Assembly (NCBI GenBank): GCA_029858145.1
Contig: JAOUFP010000165.1
Location: 1-6,756, forward strand
DNA from: Nitrospirota bacterium
Lineage (GTDB): Bacteria; Nitrospirota; Thermodesulfovibrionia; Thermodesulfovibrionales; UBA6898
DNA: 6,756 bases
Direction: 5' to 3'
This document shows positions 1 through 5,977 of the stretch, in pieces. A program made the translations under genes and the position numbers. How positions within the stretch are numbered: position 1 is the first letter of the stretch; each line of letters starts with the position of its first letter. Below the pieces are notes generated by a model. It did not search any database, had not been told where the DNA came from, and saw only the letters and a program-made list of their open reading frames with translations.

Positions 1-1159
1 AAAGCCCCACGGTTCCAAATGCCGATGTAACCTCAAACATTGACGCCAGGTACGTTGTATGTTCAAGCCTTATAACGGTCAACGACATAATTATAACAAA
101 AACCAGGCCAAGGACAATAAGAAGATGTGCTTTCGAAACTATTTCCAGTGCTATTCTTCTCTTGAAAATGACGGTGTCACGCATGCTCCTGATTATGGAG
201 ACCATGCTCGCCAGTACGATGGCGAATACCGTGGTCTTTACTCCGCCGCCGGTGCTTCCCGGTGAGGCGCCGATGAACATGAGGATTATCGTGAGAAACA
301 GGGTCTCTATCTTCATGTATGAATAATCGACGGTATTAAACCCCGCTGTTCTCGGCGATACAGACGCGAAGTATGAAGCCAGGAGTCTTTCCTTCAGCGG
401 CAGATTCCGGAAGGTGCCGGGATTGGAATGTTCGAAATAATAGATCAGAACTGCGCCCGTGAGAATCAGAAAAAATGTAGTGACCAGAACTATTTTGGTA
501 TGAACGGAAATACGCAACACCTTTTTTTTCCAGTAATTATAGAGATCGCTTACGACGATAAACCCGATCCCGCCCGTAATAACCAATGCCGATATGACAG
601 AGGTGACGGTCACATCGCCCCGGTACTTCATCAGGTTATCTGAAAAGAGGCTGAAGCCCGCGTTGTTAAAGGCTGAGATCGAATGAAATATCCCGTAGTA
701 TACCGCTTTATGGCCAGGAAGGTCGCCCATAAAGCGCAAACTCAGGAGTACCGCCCCTGCAAATTCAAACAGCAGGGTCATCAACAGGACCGCCTTGGTA
801 AACCGTACGATCCCCTCAAGGTTTATCACATTCAGGGCCTCTTTCATGATCAGCCTCTCGCCGAGGCCGATTTTTTTGCCTATCACAAGCGAGATTATCG
901 TCGCCGACGTCATGTAGCCGAGGCCGCCGATCTGAATCAGCAGCATGATGATGATCTGTCCCGCAATCGTAAAATCCCGCGGCGTATCTTTTACGATCAG
1001 TCCGGTCACGCACACTGCAGAGGTTGCGGTAAATACGGCATCGACAGGAGATATGGCGTTGACCGTTGAAAAGGGCATCATAAGAAGAACGGAGCCTATC
1101 GCGATAATGGACAGAAAGCCGAGTATCAATGTCCTCGCCGGATTTATCTGTTTTTTCAC
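1..1159 (-). CDS. ktrB: KtrB/TrkH-type potassium uptake channel subunit, partial (C-terminus off the left edge)
   Basis: This is the ion-conducting membrane subunit of a Ktr/Trk potassium uptake system. It normally sits in the inner membrane with a cytosolic RCK/TrkA-N regulator (KtrA/TrkA), which is not in this window. I read 386 codons without interruption. All four pore loops are visible: AVCVTGL (48-54), FNNAGF (164-169), SPRTAGFNT (268-276) and SAFGTVGL (379-386), each with its filter glycine. The gating-loop segment GASPGSTGGGVKTT (297-310) is also typical. The first pore helix follows the first membrane helix directly (about residues 9-40), without the extra N-terminal hairpin of TrkH, so the layout is KtrB-like. 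Family members have about 450 residues, so roughly 60 are missing. The start is GTG: an in-frame TAA lies eight codons upstream, and the first ATG falls inside helix 1. The ribosome binding site is weak. The gene lies 72 bp downstream of the DUF5661-like gene, on the same strand. Confidence 0.93.
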   Translation of the reverse strand, partial: MKKQINPARTLILGFLSIIAIGSVLLMMPFSTVNAISPVDAVFTATSAVCVTGLIVKDTPRDFTIAGQIIIMLLIQIGGLGYMTSATIISLVIGKKIGLGERLIMKEALNVINLEGIVRFTKAVLLMTLLFEFAGAVLLSLRFMGDLPGHKAVYYGIFHSISAFNNAGFSLFSDNLMKYRGDVTVTSVISALVITGGIGFIVVSDLYNYWKKKVLRISVHTKIVLVTTFFLILTGAVLIYYFEHSNPGTFRNLPLKERLLASYFASVSPRTAGFNTVDYSYMKIETLFLTIILMFIGASPGSTGGGVKTTVFAIVLASMVSIIRSMRDTVIFKRRIALEIVSKAHLLIVLGLVFVIIMSLTVIRLEHTTYLASMFEVTSAFGTVGL

Positions 1160-1231
1160 CTTAACTGCGACACCTGTCCATTATCGTCTTTTATCATATC
1201 TTTTTTTGTGCCGGGATAAATGGGACGCGTG

Positions 1232-1669
1232 TTAACCCAGTTGATCAGCCTCCGCCTTGCTCAGGAGGCGTTTTGCCTCGGCAAGCCGCTTGAAATAATT
1301 CTTTATTTTTGCAGGGTCCTTCGCGATCGTTGCCTTCAATAAATCACCTTCAAGTTCAGCGACTTCAAGTCGTTCGTAATAATCCATCATCTCTTTCAGG
1401 TGAGCCAGTACGATCATTCCGGTCAATATCGGATGGTTGTTCGTTACATTCGCGTCCTTGAACATGGTGCCGTGTTCAAGTTCAACCTCGAGCCCTCTGC
1501 GAAATTCCTCAAGGGGGATATTCATTTTAGACGTATTCACCGTGGTTAATATTGTTTTTGCTTCCCTGGGCAGCACTTTCGTGCCCTTCATCGCAGACCA
1601 GTCCCTGATTTTCAGTTCCTTGCATACCCTCTTGACTTCACTGACTGTTATGTATTCCGGCAGCTTCAT
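1232..1669 (-). CDS. DUF5661-like protein of unknown function
   Basis: A 145-residue, probably cytosolic protein with no signal peptide or membrane segment. I recognise the pattern of the DUF5661 family from three blocks: GLEVELEHG (59-67), NVTNNHPILTG (74-84) and AHLKEMMDYYERL (89-101). The clustered Glu/His residues (E61, E63, E65, H66, H79, H90) might bind a metal; that is my inference, not known function. The C-terminal third (about 103-145) is charged and helical, rich in Lys, Glu and Ala. The open frame extends upstream to 1750, but the sequence before the Met-Met pair is not protein-like. A GGGAGG box lies 5 nt before the second ATG and only 2 nt before the first, so I chose 1669. A terminator and a promoter candidate lie upstream, which suggests an independent unit that may continue into the potassium channel gene. 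The function is unknown. Confidence 0.82.
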   Translation of the reverse strand: MKLPEYITVSEVKRVCKELKIRDWSAMKGTKVLPREAKTILTTVNTSKMNIPLEEFRRGLEVELEHGTMFKDANVTNNHPILTGMIVLAHLKEMMDYYERLEVAELEGDLLKATIAKDPAKIKNYFKRLAEAKRLLSKAEADQLG

Positions 1670-1674
1670 CATAT

Positions 1675-1680
1675 CCTCCC
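1675..1680 (-). promoter_or_regulatory. Ribosome binding site GGGAGG deciding the DUF5661-like start
   Basis: On the minus strand GGGAGG is followed by AT and then ATGATG. The second ATG (1669) has 5-nt spacing and the first (1672) only 2 nt. This excludes the distant upstream ATG at 1750 as the likely start. Confidence 0.7.
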
Positions 1681-1727
1681 GTGAAAAGATAGTTAAGATA
1701 TAGTTTGCCTGAAAAACAGGACATGAA

Positions 1728-1757
1728 ACTATATACCTGATGCATTGCAATAATCAA
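1728..1757 (-). promoter_or_regulatory. Sigma-70-like promoter candidate for the DUF5661-like gene
   Basis: On the minus strand, TTGATT (1757-1752, 4 of 6 to TTGACA) and TATAGT (1733-1728, 5 of 6 to TATAAT) are separated by 18 bp. Transcription would start near 1721, giving a leader of about 50 nt. The site sits just downstream of the htrA terminator hairpin, where a new promoter is expected. The match comes from reading the sequence only. Confidence 0.4.
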
Positions 1758-1768
1758 ATCCAAAACGA

Positions 1769-1794
1769 AAAAATGTGGGGATTCCCTCATTTTT
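1769..1794 (-). terminator. Hairpin terminator downstream of htrA, near-symmetric on both strands
   Basis: On the minus strand, AAAA-ATG-A-GGG pairs across a 4-nt loop with CCC-A-CAT-TTTT, with a single A/A mismatch in the stem, and runs into six T residues. It lies 55 bp after the htrA stop and before the DUF5661-like promoter candidate. The A and T flanks make it nearly symmetric, so it would also work on the plus strand. The GC core is only 3 bp plus the flanking G-C pairs, so it may be weak. Confidence 0.5.
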
Positions 1795-1814
1795 CATGCA
1801 TTTTCCTGCGCCTT

Positions 1815-1828
1815 ATACGAAAACGTAT
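1815..1828. repeat. Small perfect inverted repeat in the htrA 3' region
   Basis: ATACG-AAAA-CGTAT is a 5-bp perfect stem with a 4-nt loop, 22 bp past the htrA stop. No T tract follows it, so alone it does not look like a terminator. It could stabilise the 3' end of the htrA transcript together with the hairpin at 1769-1794. Confidence 0.3.
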
Positions 1829-1849
1829 CAGATCGCATCAGTCCGTGCA

Positions 1850-3280
1850 CTATGAAAGGTCTACCGTAACAAAGAAAATACCGTCTGCCCTGCTTATCAG
1901 GAAAAGCACCGCTTTATTCCGGCCGGACTTCCCGATGATTGAATTATAGTCGGAAAGATTATGAACAGCGGTATGGTTCACCTCCTTTATAATATCGCCC
2001 GGCGCTATCCCGCTTTTTTCAGCAGCGCTGCCGGGCAGCACTTCAACCACCACAACCCCTGTGTTCTCTCTGAGACCGAAACGGGAGCGCCAGCGGGGGG
2101 TAATATCGTCAACCGACAAGCCAAGCGTATCCCCGGTCTTTCTGTCCTGATAGGCGAGTTTTTCCTCGGTCAGCTCAGCTATTTTTATCTTCAGCACCAA
2201 CTCCTCTTTTTCCCGAACGATCCTGATATCCACAGTCTTTCCCACCGGTGTTTCGGCGACAACCCTCGGGAGGTCATTCATTTTATGAACATCCTTTCCA
2301 TTAAAGGAAACAATGACATCCCCTCTCTTCATTCCCGCGCTGTCCGCCGGGCTCCCAGGCACAACTTCACTGACAAGGGCACCGCGCGTATTATTCAATT
2401 CAAATGCCTGTGCTATCTCGGGGGTGATGCTCTGCACAGATACGCCGATCCATCCCCTGACGACCTTGCCCGTCTCCTTGATCTGGGAGATTATGGTCTT
2501 TGCCATACTGATGGGGATGGCAAAGCCTATGCCCTGGCCGGCGGGATTAATGGCGCTGTTGATGCCGATAACTTCACCTTTCAGATTCACGAGGGGCCCC
2601 CCGCTGTTTCCGGGATTTATGGGCGCGTCTGTCTGGAGAAAATTGTCGTAAGGACCTGAGCCTATCACCCGTCCGGTAGCGCTGATTATTCCCTGGGTAA
2701 CGGTATGTTCGAGGCCGAAAGGATTTCCAACCGCCAGTACCCAATCACCCACTCTCATTTTATCCGAGTCTCCGAGGGCAAGTGTCGGGAGGTTTATGAA
2801 TATCGAGGATATCTTGATGAGCGCCAGGTCGGTCTTCGGATCCCTTCCGACGACTTTTGCCCCGAATTCCCTTCCATCCGCAAGTTTGACCTTTATCTCA
2901 TCCGCGTCCTCGACGACATGATTATTCGTGATGATATATCCGTCCTTGTCGATTATGAATCCTGATCCGAGACTCTGCTGTTTGAACTCCCTGTCAGGGA
3001 TATCGCCGAAGAACCTGTGGGAAAAATCTCTGAACGGATCTTCTTCAGGGCCAAAAAAATGCCTGAAAGGTCTGCCCGGCATCTTTACTGTTGTCTCCGT
3101 GCTGATGTTTACGACTGCGGGCTTTACCTTTTCAGCGAGATCAGCGAAGGACTGGGGAAAACCGATATATTCGGACCGGCTTTTCGCTTTATCGCAGCCG
3201 GACTGAGCGCCAATCAAAAAGCCCGCAAAAACAGACAAAAAAATGATTGCGATGACAGCAGAAATCGTTTTCTTTTTCAT
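1850..3280 (-). CDS. htrA: Do-family periplasmic serine protease (HtrA/DegP/DegQ type)
   Basis: An ATP-independent envelope protease and chaperone that degrades misfolded periplasmic proteins. The 476 residues match the usual length and order: N-terminal export signal (about 4-25), trypsin-like domain (about 46-270), PDZ1 (about 276-367) and PDZ2 (about 385-474). The catalytic triad is intact: H121 in TNNHVV, D151 in KTDLALIK and S226 in GNSGGPL. The segment between about 66 and 100 is rich in Phe, Arg, Asp and Pro and corresponds to the LA-loop region that controls oligomerisation and activation in this family. Cys29 follows the hydrophobic segment, but AQSGC is a poor lipobox, so a soluble periplasmic form is as likely as a lipoprotein. 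AGGAGG lies 5 nt before the ATG, which fixes the start. A promoter candidate is at 3342-3313 and a terminator candidate at 1794-1769, so the gene is probably its own unit. Confidence 0.97.
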   Translation of the reverse strand: MKKKTISAVIAIIFLSVFAGFLIGAQSGCDKAKSRSEYIGFPQSFADLAEKVKPAVVNISTETTVKMPGRPFRHFFGPEEDPFRDFSHRFFGDIPDREFKQQSLGSGFIIDKDGYIITNNHVVEDADEIKVKLADGREFGAKVVGRDPKTDLALIKISSIFINLPTLALGDSDKMRVGDWVLAVGNPFGLEHTVTQGIISATGRVIGSGPYDNFLQTDAPINPGNSGGPLVNLKGEVIGINSAINPAGQGIGFAIPISMAKTIISQIKETGKVVRGWIGVSVQSITPEIAQAFELNNTRGALVSEVVPGSPADSAGMKRGDVIVSFNGKDVHKMNDLPRVVAETPVGKTVDIRIVREKEELVLKIKIAELTEEKLAYQDRKTGDTLGLSVDDITPRWRSRFGLRENTGVVVVEVLPGSAAEKSGIAPGDIIKEVNHTAVHNLSDYNSIIGKSGRNKAVLFLISRADGIFFVTVDLS

Positions 3281-3312
3281 CCTGGCCTCCTGAAAAAGTA
3301 AAAATTAAAACT

Positions 3313-3342
3313 ATTTTAAAGGCCCGTAGCCGGGGTGTTCAA
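3313..3342 (-). promoter_or_regulatory. Sigma-70-like promoter candidate for htrA
   Basis: On the minus strand, TTGAAC (3342-3337) and TAAAAT (3318-3313) are 18 bp apart, matching consensus at 4 of 6 and 5 of 6 positions. The start would be near 3306, with a leader of about 26 nt before the ATG. The -35 box overlaps an arm of the inverted repeat at 3334-3352. I did not find an RpoE-type GAACTT/TCTGA pair. Confidence 0.45.
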
Positions 3343-3352
3343 GGGGAACACC
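3334..3352. repeat. Perfect 7-bp inverted repeat between the 70-residue ORF and htrA
   Basis: GGTGTTC-N5-GAACACC, directly flanked on one side by GCCGG (3329-3333), which can pair with CCGGC (3369-3373). On the minus strand this would give an outer 5-bp stem, a 15- to 16-nt one-sided bulge and an inner 7-bp hairpin. No T tract follows immediately, so it is a weak terminator; the next 20 nt are G/C rich and then A/T rich. It overlaps the htrA -35 candidate, so it could be an operator or a transcript 3'-end hairpin. Confidence 0.45.
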
Positions 3353-3389
3353 GCCTGTCATCAGTTTGCCGGCGAAACAGAAAAATCTT

Positions 3390-3602
3390 CTATTTCTTCA
3401 TGACCTTTTTCATAATGTCCTGAAACTGATCTGAAAAGTCCGGATGCATTCTGCCAAGAAACAACTTCAAACCCTTGATCTCAAGCGTGAGATCATCCAG
3501 TTCCCGCAGCCTGGCGCTTATCTCTTCCATTTTGTCGGTGAGTGTTATGAGTTCCTGTTGAACGAGGTTGAAGCTTTCCTGAGATATTTTGTCTTCTTTC
3601 AT
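3390..3602 (-). CDS. Small charged helical protein, unknown function
   Basis: A 70-residue protein with no signal or membrane segment. Residues about 8-48 carry regularly spaced Leu/Ile/Val and many Glu/Lys (for example LITLTDKMEEISARLRELDD), suggesting a coiled coil. The C-terminal part holds GRMHPDFSDQFQDI and ends in a basic KKVMKK tail. An AGGAGA box lies 5 nt before the ATG, and the composition looks like real protein, so I believe it is translated. Its first 110 bp overlap the annotated end of rtcA in another frame, which suggests translational coupling. I do not recognise a family. It could be a small oligomerising or adaptor protein, but that is only inferred from the helical pattern. 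Confidence 0.72.
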   Translation of the reverse strand: MKEDKISQESFNLVQQELITLTDKMEEISARLRELDDLTLEIKGLKLFLGRMHPDFSDQFQDIMKKVMKK

Positions 3603-4689
3603 ATATTTCTCCTTTTTTCCGGTTGGTCCTTTTCAATGCTGTTCCCGCGTCACTGCCTTTAAGTCTTACCTTCCCCTTTTCTCCCACTCCACCTTCAAGG
3701 GAACAGCGGATATCATGAAATAATCCGATGGCCCACAGATTCGTTATCAGGTGATTCGTTATGGCCGAAGAAGAAAAGAAGGAATCCTCATCGCAAAGCG
3801 CCAGGTAGAGTACAATCTGGTCGGCCATATGACTGTCAAGTGCAGCGCCTGTCCTGTAATACCTGATAAACTCCGCGGCTGCCTCTTCTCCCACGGCTTC
3901 TGCTTTTTTGCCGATCTCGCCGAGTCCGGTGAACCCCGCAATAGAGTGTTCGCAGTTCGCCGCAAAATCTATAAAAGTCCCTTTTCCGGGTGTCGGGACT
4001 TCCAGAAGTTCAATCTCCGGCGCTGTTTTAAATGTCTCTGCTTCCCGTAACAGTTTCTTAAGGAGCGCGCTTCTTTGTCTTTCGGCGATGACAAGGGGGA
4101 GATTTCCGACACCTGAATGCCCGTTAAATCCCAGCACATTGCCCCGCCCGTTTATCCGCAGCGGAGTGATTTTTTGCGTCGGAAATATATCTGCCTGTAT
4201 TTTGCCGCCGCCCCTCGGATAAAATCCGTACGACAATATTGAAAGGCGGATGCGTATCCCGATCTGTTCAAGAAAGCGGAGAAAGACCTCCGAGAGGTAA
4301 TGAAACGAAGGACTGAACGGGACGTGAGTGCCTCCTGTAAGATTCACCCTTGTCATCTGTCCTGAAAAGGCGAGTGCAGGTATGAGAGTCTGCAGGACAA
4401 GAGAAGTTGAACCCGCAGTGCCTATATCAAAGGAAAAAGTTCCGGTCCTCACCCTGCCGGGCGAGAATATGAGTTCGACAGAACCCGGGTAATCGCCTTT
4501 GACTGCCGCGCCGGTGATACTTTGCGCCGCCTTTACACAGGTAAGATGCTGCGGCATCAGACCGGGCTTTCTCCGGTTCTTTCTGATATTGAATATTCTG
4601 AAAGGCCTTTGAAACAAACAGGAAAGGCTGAGAGCAGTCCTTACAATCTGCCCCCCGCCTTCACCATAACTGCCGTCGATTTCAATCAT
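3493..4689 (-). CDS. rtcA: RNA 3'-terminal phosphate cyclase (RtcA)
   Basis: Converts an RNA 3'-phosphate to a 2',3'-cyclic phosphate using ATP through an adenylated histidine; it acts in the cytosol in RNA end repair. Family hallmarks are the N-terminal MIEIDGSYGEGGGQIVRTAL, then FNIRKNRRKPGLMPQHL, the GTAGSTSLVLQTL block, GGTHVPFSPSF, FYPRGGGKI and TGAALDSHMADQIVLYLAL. The His in DSHMADQ (H287 counted from this start) corresponds to the adenylated residue of E. coli RtcA. I start at the ATG at 4689 because the family begins at MIEIDG; a GTG at 4722 would add 11 residues. Neither has a strong ribosome site. The core seems to end around GVGEKGKVRLKG (about 334-345), but the frame stays open for about 53 more codons of Arg/Lys/Gln-rich sequence that runs over the next gene. 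No rtcB ligase or rtcR regulator is in the window. Confidence 0.93.
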   Translation of the reverse strand: MIEIDGSYGEGGGQIVRTALSLSCLFQRPFRIFNIRKNRRKPGLMPQHLTCVKAAQSITGAAVKGDYPGSVELIFSPGRVRTGTFSFDIGTAGSTSLVLQTLIPALAFSGQMTRVNLTGGTHVPFSPSFHYLSEVFLRFLEQIGIRIRLSILSYGFYPRGGGKIQADIFPTQKITPLRINGRGNVLGFNGHSGVGNLPLVIAERQRSALLKKLLREAETFKTAPEIELLEVPTPGKGTFIDFAANCEHSIAGFTGLGEIGKKAEAVGEEAAAEFIRYYRTGAALDSHMADQIVLYLALCDEDSFFSSSAITNHLITNLWAIGLFHDIRCSLEGGVGEKGKVRLKGSDAGTALKRTNRKKGEIYERRQNISGKLQPRSTGTHNTHRQNGRDKRQAAGTG

Positions 4690-4766
4690 GTTCAAAGTTT
4701 CCGGCAGGCTGAATGTTTCCACTAAACAGGGATGTCGCCTGCCATGGTTGCCGCTTATTTTTCGGG

Positions 4767-5582
4767 TTATTTTAAGAACAGAATTTGTTCAGCCATTTTT
4801 ATCCTGCCGTGCTCGATTCTCGGGTGACACCATAAGCAGTCAATCTGTTTCTCCGCGACATGCTTTTCATGGATCAGGTTGACATTATTGTATTTTTCCA
4901 CCCTGTCGACATGGCAGAAATAACACTTGTCTTTTGGTGTGACACCGTCACCTTTTGTGATTTCGACATGACACTGGCTGCACGCATAGCCGGCTTTCAG
5001 CGCATCGTCGTGTGAAAAAGTCTTGCCCATGACCGAAATGGGCTGATGCGGCGCCGAATGGCACGAAGGACATCCGGTGACAGCCTGATCATGCGGCATT
5101 CCTTTAAAGTGACAGAGAAAACAGACATTCACTGAAACCTTCATATGCTCTCCCTGAACAATATCAGAATGACAGCTTCTGCAGTGAAGTTTTATATTTC
5201 TTTTCATCTCTCCGAAATGTTTTTTGTGGTCGAATGTTATGCCCCTTTTTGTGAAAAGCACCCGGGATTCCACCAGTCGTTTGTCATGACATCCCGACTG
5301 CAGGCAGTTTTTATCCGGGACATTGGTGAGGGGCCGCGGATTGTATGCTCCCGCGAGGTACAGGAACTGTCCGGCTATGGCCTTCAATGGCGTATATTCA
5401 TGGCATTTCAGGCACGGCACCTTATTGTGAGTGGAGGTCTGCCATTTTTTATAAAAAGGAGTAATGAAATGACATGCCCTGCAATTTTCCGGAGAATTGA
5501 ATGCTACGGTATAGGTGTAATAAAAAAGACCAACGGTGATAAGCACAAAAAAGAATACGAGGATCAAAAGCTTTTTTTTCAT
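4767..5582 (-). CDS. NapC/NrfH-like membrane-anchored multiheme cytochrome c (nine heme sites)
   Basis: A 271-residue electron-transfer protein, probably anchored in the inner membrane by one N-terminal helix (about residues 2-25) with the heme domain in the periplasm. Eight CXXCH sites begin at residues 34, 57, 134, 154, 171, 201, 220 and 249, and one CX4CH (CLQSGCH) is at 93-99. The segment SPENCRACHFITPFYKKWQTSTHNK followed by PCLKCH resembles the NapC/NrfH quinol dehydrogenase head, including the W-x2-S-x-H pattern, so it may accept electrons from quinol. Extra His residues in FDHKKHF, FSHDD and LIHEKHV are likely distal heme ligands. The rest resembles cytochrome c3/c7-type heme repeats. 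The start at 5582 follows GGGAGA with 4-nt spacing; an ATG five codons earlier would leave that site inside the gene. The terminal reductase partner is not seen, so the electron acceptor is unknown. rtcA follows after 77 bp. Confidence 0.9.
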   Translation of the reverse strand: MKKKLLILVFFFVLITVGLFYYTYTVAFNSPENCRACHFITPFYKKWQTSTHNKVPCLKCHEYTPLKAIAGQFLYLAGAYNPRPLTNVPDKNCLQSGCHDKRLVESRVLFTKRGITFDHKKHFGEMKRNIKLHCRSCHSDIVQGEHMKVSVNVCFLCHFKGMPHDQAVTGCPSCHSAPHQPISVMGKTFSHDDALKAGYACSQCHVEITKGDGVTPKDKCYFCHVDRVEKYNNVNLIHEKHVAEKQIDCLWCHPRIEHGRIKMAEQILFLK

Positions 5583-5586
5583 GTAA

Positions 5587-5592
5587 TCTCCC
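5587..5592 (-). promoter_or_regulatory. Ribosome binding site deciding the cytochrome start
   Basis: GGGAGA on the minus strand lies 4 nt before the ATG at 5582 and downstream of the alternative ATG at 5597. It favours the start MKKKLL, which also gives a clean signal-anchor beginning. Confidence 0.65.
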
Positions 5593-5616
5593 GTCATGCA
5601 ACTGCGATTTTAACAA

Positions 5617-5715
5617 TCAGTATTTTATGATGAAATCGTAGCACCATTTGAACGGGCGCGCAACAATGAAGAGCCCTGAAATCTTCCCCGGATAATGTTT
5701 TTCCCTGGAAAAGGA
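5617..5715 (-). other. Open extension (32 codons) in frame after the stop of the small membrane protein
   Basis: Directly after the TAG stop at 5718-5716 the same frame continues for 32 sense codons to a TGA. It contains GLFIVARPFKWCYDFIIKY at its end, which looks like genuine protein with aromatic and basic residues. The stretch has no ATG, GTG or TTG of its own. It may be a decayed or amber-interrupted C-terminus, a readthrough extension, or a chance open frame. The TGA lies 34 bp before the cytochrome start. Confidence 0.35.
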
Positions 5716-5961
5716 CTATTCGGCGACGTCGGTAGCCCGGTCTCCTTTAATCAGTTTCTCTTTTTTAGATACGCCGGAAGAAGAGAGGTCTATGACTAGA
5801 TTGAAAATTACCGAAAGAATCAGGGCGAGGAGAAGGATACTCAGGGATAATTTCGGACGGCGGAATACAAAGACTATTACAACTATCGCGATGGCAATAG
5901 CAATAAGCGGATTATTCTGGTAAAAGAGCATTATTTTACTTATGAAGTCACTTATATCCAT
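5716..5961 (-). CDS. Small membrane protein with two transmembrane helices
   Basis: An 81-residue protein that I do not recognise. Two hydrophobic helices (about 18-33 and 38-58) are joined by a short basic turn RRP, followed by a hydrophilic tail with SKKEKLIKGDRATD. Under the positive-inside rule the short basic turn and Lys-rich tail give conflicting hints, so I leave the topology open. A GGAGAGGGG stretch lies 5 nt before the ATG, supporting translation. It is the first gene of the minus-strand cluster and sits 134 bp before the NrfH-like cytochrome, so it may belong to the same unit. That it helps the cytochrome in the membrane is speculation. The frame stays open after the TAG stop for a further 32 codons. 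Confidence 0.7.
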   Translation of the reverse strand: MDISDFISKIMLFYQNNPLIAIAIAIVVIVFVFRRPKLSLSILLLALILSVIFNLVIDLSSSGVSKKEKLIKGDRATDVAE

Positions 5962-5977
5962 AAAAACCCCTCTCCGT

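Noticed and set aside
683..1069. 128-residue open frame on the plus strand and others over 1-1235
   Set aside because: All are shadows of the KtrB-type gene, which reads continuously on the minus strand with four pore loops.
1160..1231. Terminator or promoter between the DUF5661-like gene and ktrB
   Set aside because: There is no GC hairpin with a T tract; a TATGAT box is present on the minus strand but lacks a usable -35, so I do not list it.
1670..1750. Upstream start at 1750 for the DUF5661-like gene
   Set aside because: The added 26-27 residues are not protein-like, cover the promoter candidate, and lack a ribosome site; GGGAGG directs the start at 1669.
1961..2659. 232-residue open frame on the plus strand
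   Set aside because: It lies entirely antisense to the htrA gene, whose catalytic and PDZ motifs are intact; its own sequence shows no family features.
3320..3373. Possible riboswitch in the gap upstream of htrA
   Set aside because: The folded elements do not match the c-di-GMP, fluoride or other aptamer patterns I know, and the htrA promoter candidate would start transcription downstream of them.
4690..4722. GTG start at 4722 for rtcA
   Set aside because: The family begins at MIEIDGSYGEGG, which is the ATG at 4689; no ribosome site before the GTG. Not excluded entirely.
5145..5630. 161-residue open frame on the plus strand
   Set aside because: Antisense to the heme-site-rich cytochrome gene; no ribosome site or recognisable motifs.
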